Origin: Epiperipatus broadwayi
Lineage: Eukaryota > Onychophora > Udeonychophora > Euonychophora > Peripatidae
Length of the DNA stretch: 64,000 nucleotides
Assembly (NCBI GenBank): GCA_028023455.1
Contig: JAQFVV010006199.1
Span: 6,088,972-6,152,971, forward strand
Direction of reading: 5' to 3'
Part shown: in pieces, positions 62,713 through 64,000 of the stretch
Layout of the letters: each line of letters opens with the position of its first letter
Position numbering within the stretch: the stretch's first letter is position 1
Program-made: the position numbers and the translations under genes
The notes under the pieces: model-generated
Databases searched by the model: none
The model's input: only the letters and a program-made list of their open reading frames with translations
Told to the model about the DNA's origin: nothing

Positions 62713-64000
62713 GTAATAATATTAAAAAAAAAACCCATGCTTCAAATTGGAACAGTATAAAAGTGGAATGACAGAGAAAGTAAGTTAGTTCTCTAAATCC
62801 TAAACCTTTAGATCATCATTATAGAAAATGGCCTTTTACTAAGATAATAAATAAATAGAGAACAGAAAACTTTCTCAATTATATGTCAAAATTCATTAAC
62901 AGTTAGTATAATAATGTACTAGCTTTTAAAATGACACTTTATGATTATATAAACTTAACTCATAACATAAATAAAAGAACATATTCAACTTTACAACCTT
63001 TCTCAACACTTAAATAACCTACTGTCAGGGTTTAGTATAAATAGTGAGACTGATTATTCACCAAAGTATAAAATAGATACAAAGGGAATATTTTATTGAA
63101 TCTAATTTATATTTGTAAATGACTAACTATAAATAATTTATTAATATTTCTAAAATTCTTAATGTTAAACAATACAGCAATTTGTTAAACTAACAATATC
63201 AAAAATTGCACAATGATCCCATGTAAAAAGATTTAAATAAATTGCAAAGTCACTTTAAGTAAAACAAGTGGCATATCTTTTATTATGATTTTTTCTCTTC
63301 TTTTAAAATGGCAATGATAATAGTCAAACAACATCATATAATATCTATATCTTTTATAAATTTTAATTTGACTTCAATATTAATCCTATTTACAGCAGTT
63401 GTTAACAATATCTGGGCAAGGATCACTTACTCTTTAACATGAAGAAAATGCAATAATAGATCAATAATAATAATAATAATATTTTATTAAAATAGTATGA
63501 TTCCAAATCATAGATACATTCTTCAAGGTAGGATCACATTAACTTTTCAATCAAAAAATATATCAACATTCTCCTCATGCTATGCTAAATATGGATATAT
63601 CTTTTATAAACTATACTTCTCTTAAAATGTAAATGCAAAGTCCTTAGATTAATTCTTTACAAGAGGTCTTCGATTATGGCCAAAACAATTAATATATTCA
63701 ACTATGTCAAAGCTAATTCTGATAATTTAATAAGAGTTTATCAGTAAACTATACTACTTCTAATATCTATTTGTATATACTAAACTTTCATGAAGAAAAA
63801 AAAAGAGACTCCTAGTCTCACATATAAAGAAATACACACATATAAAAAAAATTATTGATATAATGATCTATCTTTCAAATATTCCTATGATGAAGCTATA
63901 AATTATTTACTGAAGGAAAAATAAATAAACTTTAATAATAATAACAATATGTTATGTATATACATATAAATTGTCCTCATGAAAACAAATGATAATAAAT
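62713..64000. other. AT-rich non-coding stretch, probable intron
   Basis: No ORF or repeat of note apart from (TAA)n-like runs near 63463. Confidence 0.45.

Overview
This window looks like a piece of an invertebrate animal genome. It is very rich in A+T (by eye about three quarters), has almost no long open reading frames, and carries many AT homopolymers and AT dinucleotide tracts. It has eukaryotic splice-site patterns and an animal-type set of transposable elements: a Ty3/gypsy-like LTR element, RTE-like and L1/Tx1-like LINE pieces, tRNA-derived SINEs, hAT and pogo/Tigger DNA transposons, and many fold-back elements. I cannot name the species. The composition and element mix would fit an AT-rich cnidarian such as Hydra, or an arachnid or other AT-rich invertebrate.

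Layout. 1-8.4 kb: two possible host exons on the minus strand (up to base 103, and 8097-8405), a 1.1 kb diverged fold-back element (1563-2674), a SINE with a perfect 16-bp target duplication (3975-4077) and an orphan coding-like fragment (4492-4671). 9.7-10.6 kb: a compact module in which a 168-codon ORF lies between 103-bp direct repeats, with an inverted copy of its own 3' end in front; it is possibly Penelope-like. 12.4-15.7 kb: a mixed region of somewhat higher GC with an unidentified coding-like frame and a 182-bp near-palindrome. 17.4-23.0 kb: an unusual non-autonomous LTR retrotransposon on the minus strand, with 2.08-kb LTRs, only 1.44 kb of internal sequence, a broken gag and no pol; its LTR ends, PBS, PPT and 4-bp target duplication are all readable. 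23.3-24.1 kb: a 5'-truncated RTE-like LINE with its own 13-14 bp target duplication.

24-40 kb: AT-rich DNA with fold-back elements, tandem repeats, an LTR-like promoter fragment and a compound tetranucleotide microsatellite. 40.5-43.3 kb: a decayed LINE C-terminus directly followed by a 1.44-kb TA-flanked Tigger/pogo relic. 45.7 kb: a second SINE of the same family. 48.8-49.6 kb: a nearly perfect 790-bp palindrome whose arms carry a motif like the core of a hammerhead ribozyme. 57.25-60.0 kb: a complete but dead hAT (ZBED5-like) transposon with recognisable terminal inverted repeats and a decayed 8-bp target duplication. 62.6 kb: a well-formed candidate host exon on the plus strand.

No complete host gene is visible. 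Most of the window is probably intronic or intergenic DNA around a few scattered exons. Its structure comes from successive transposon insertions, most of them dead. No operon, CRISPR array or prokaryotic feature is present.
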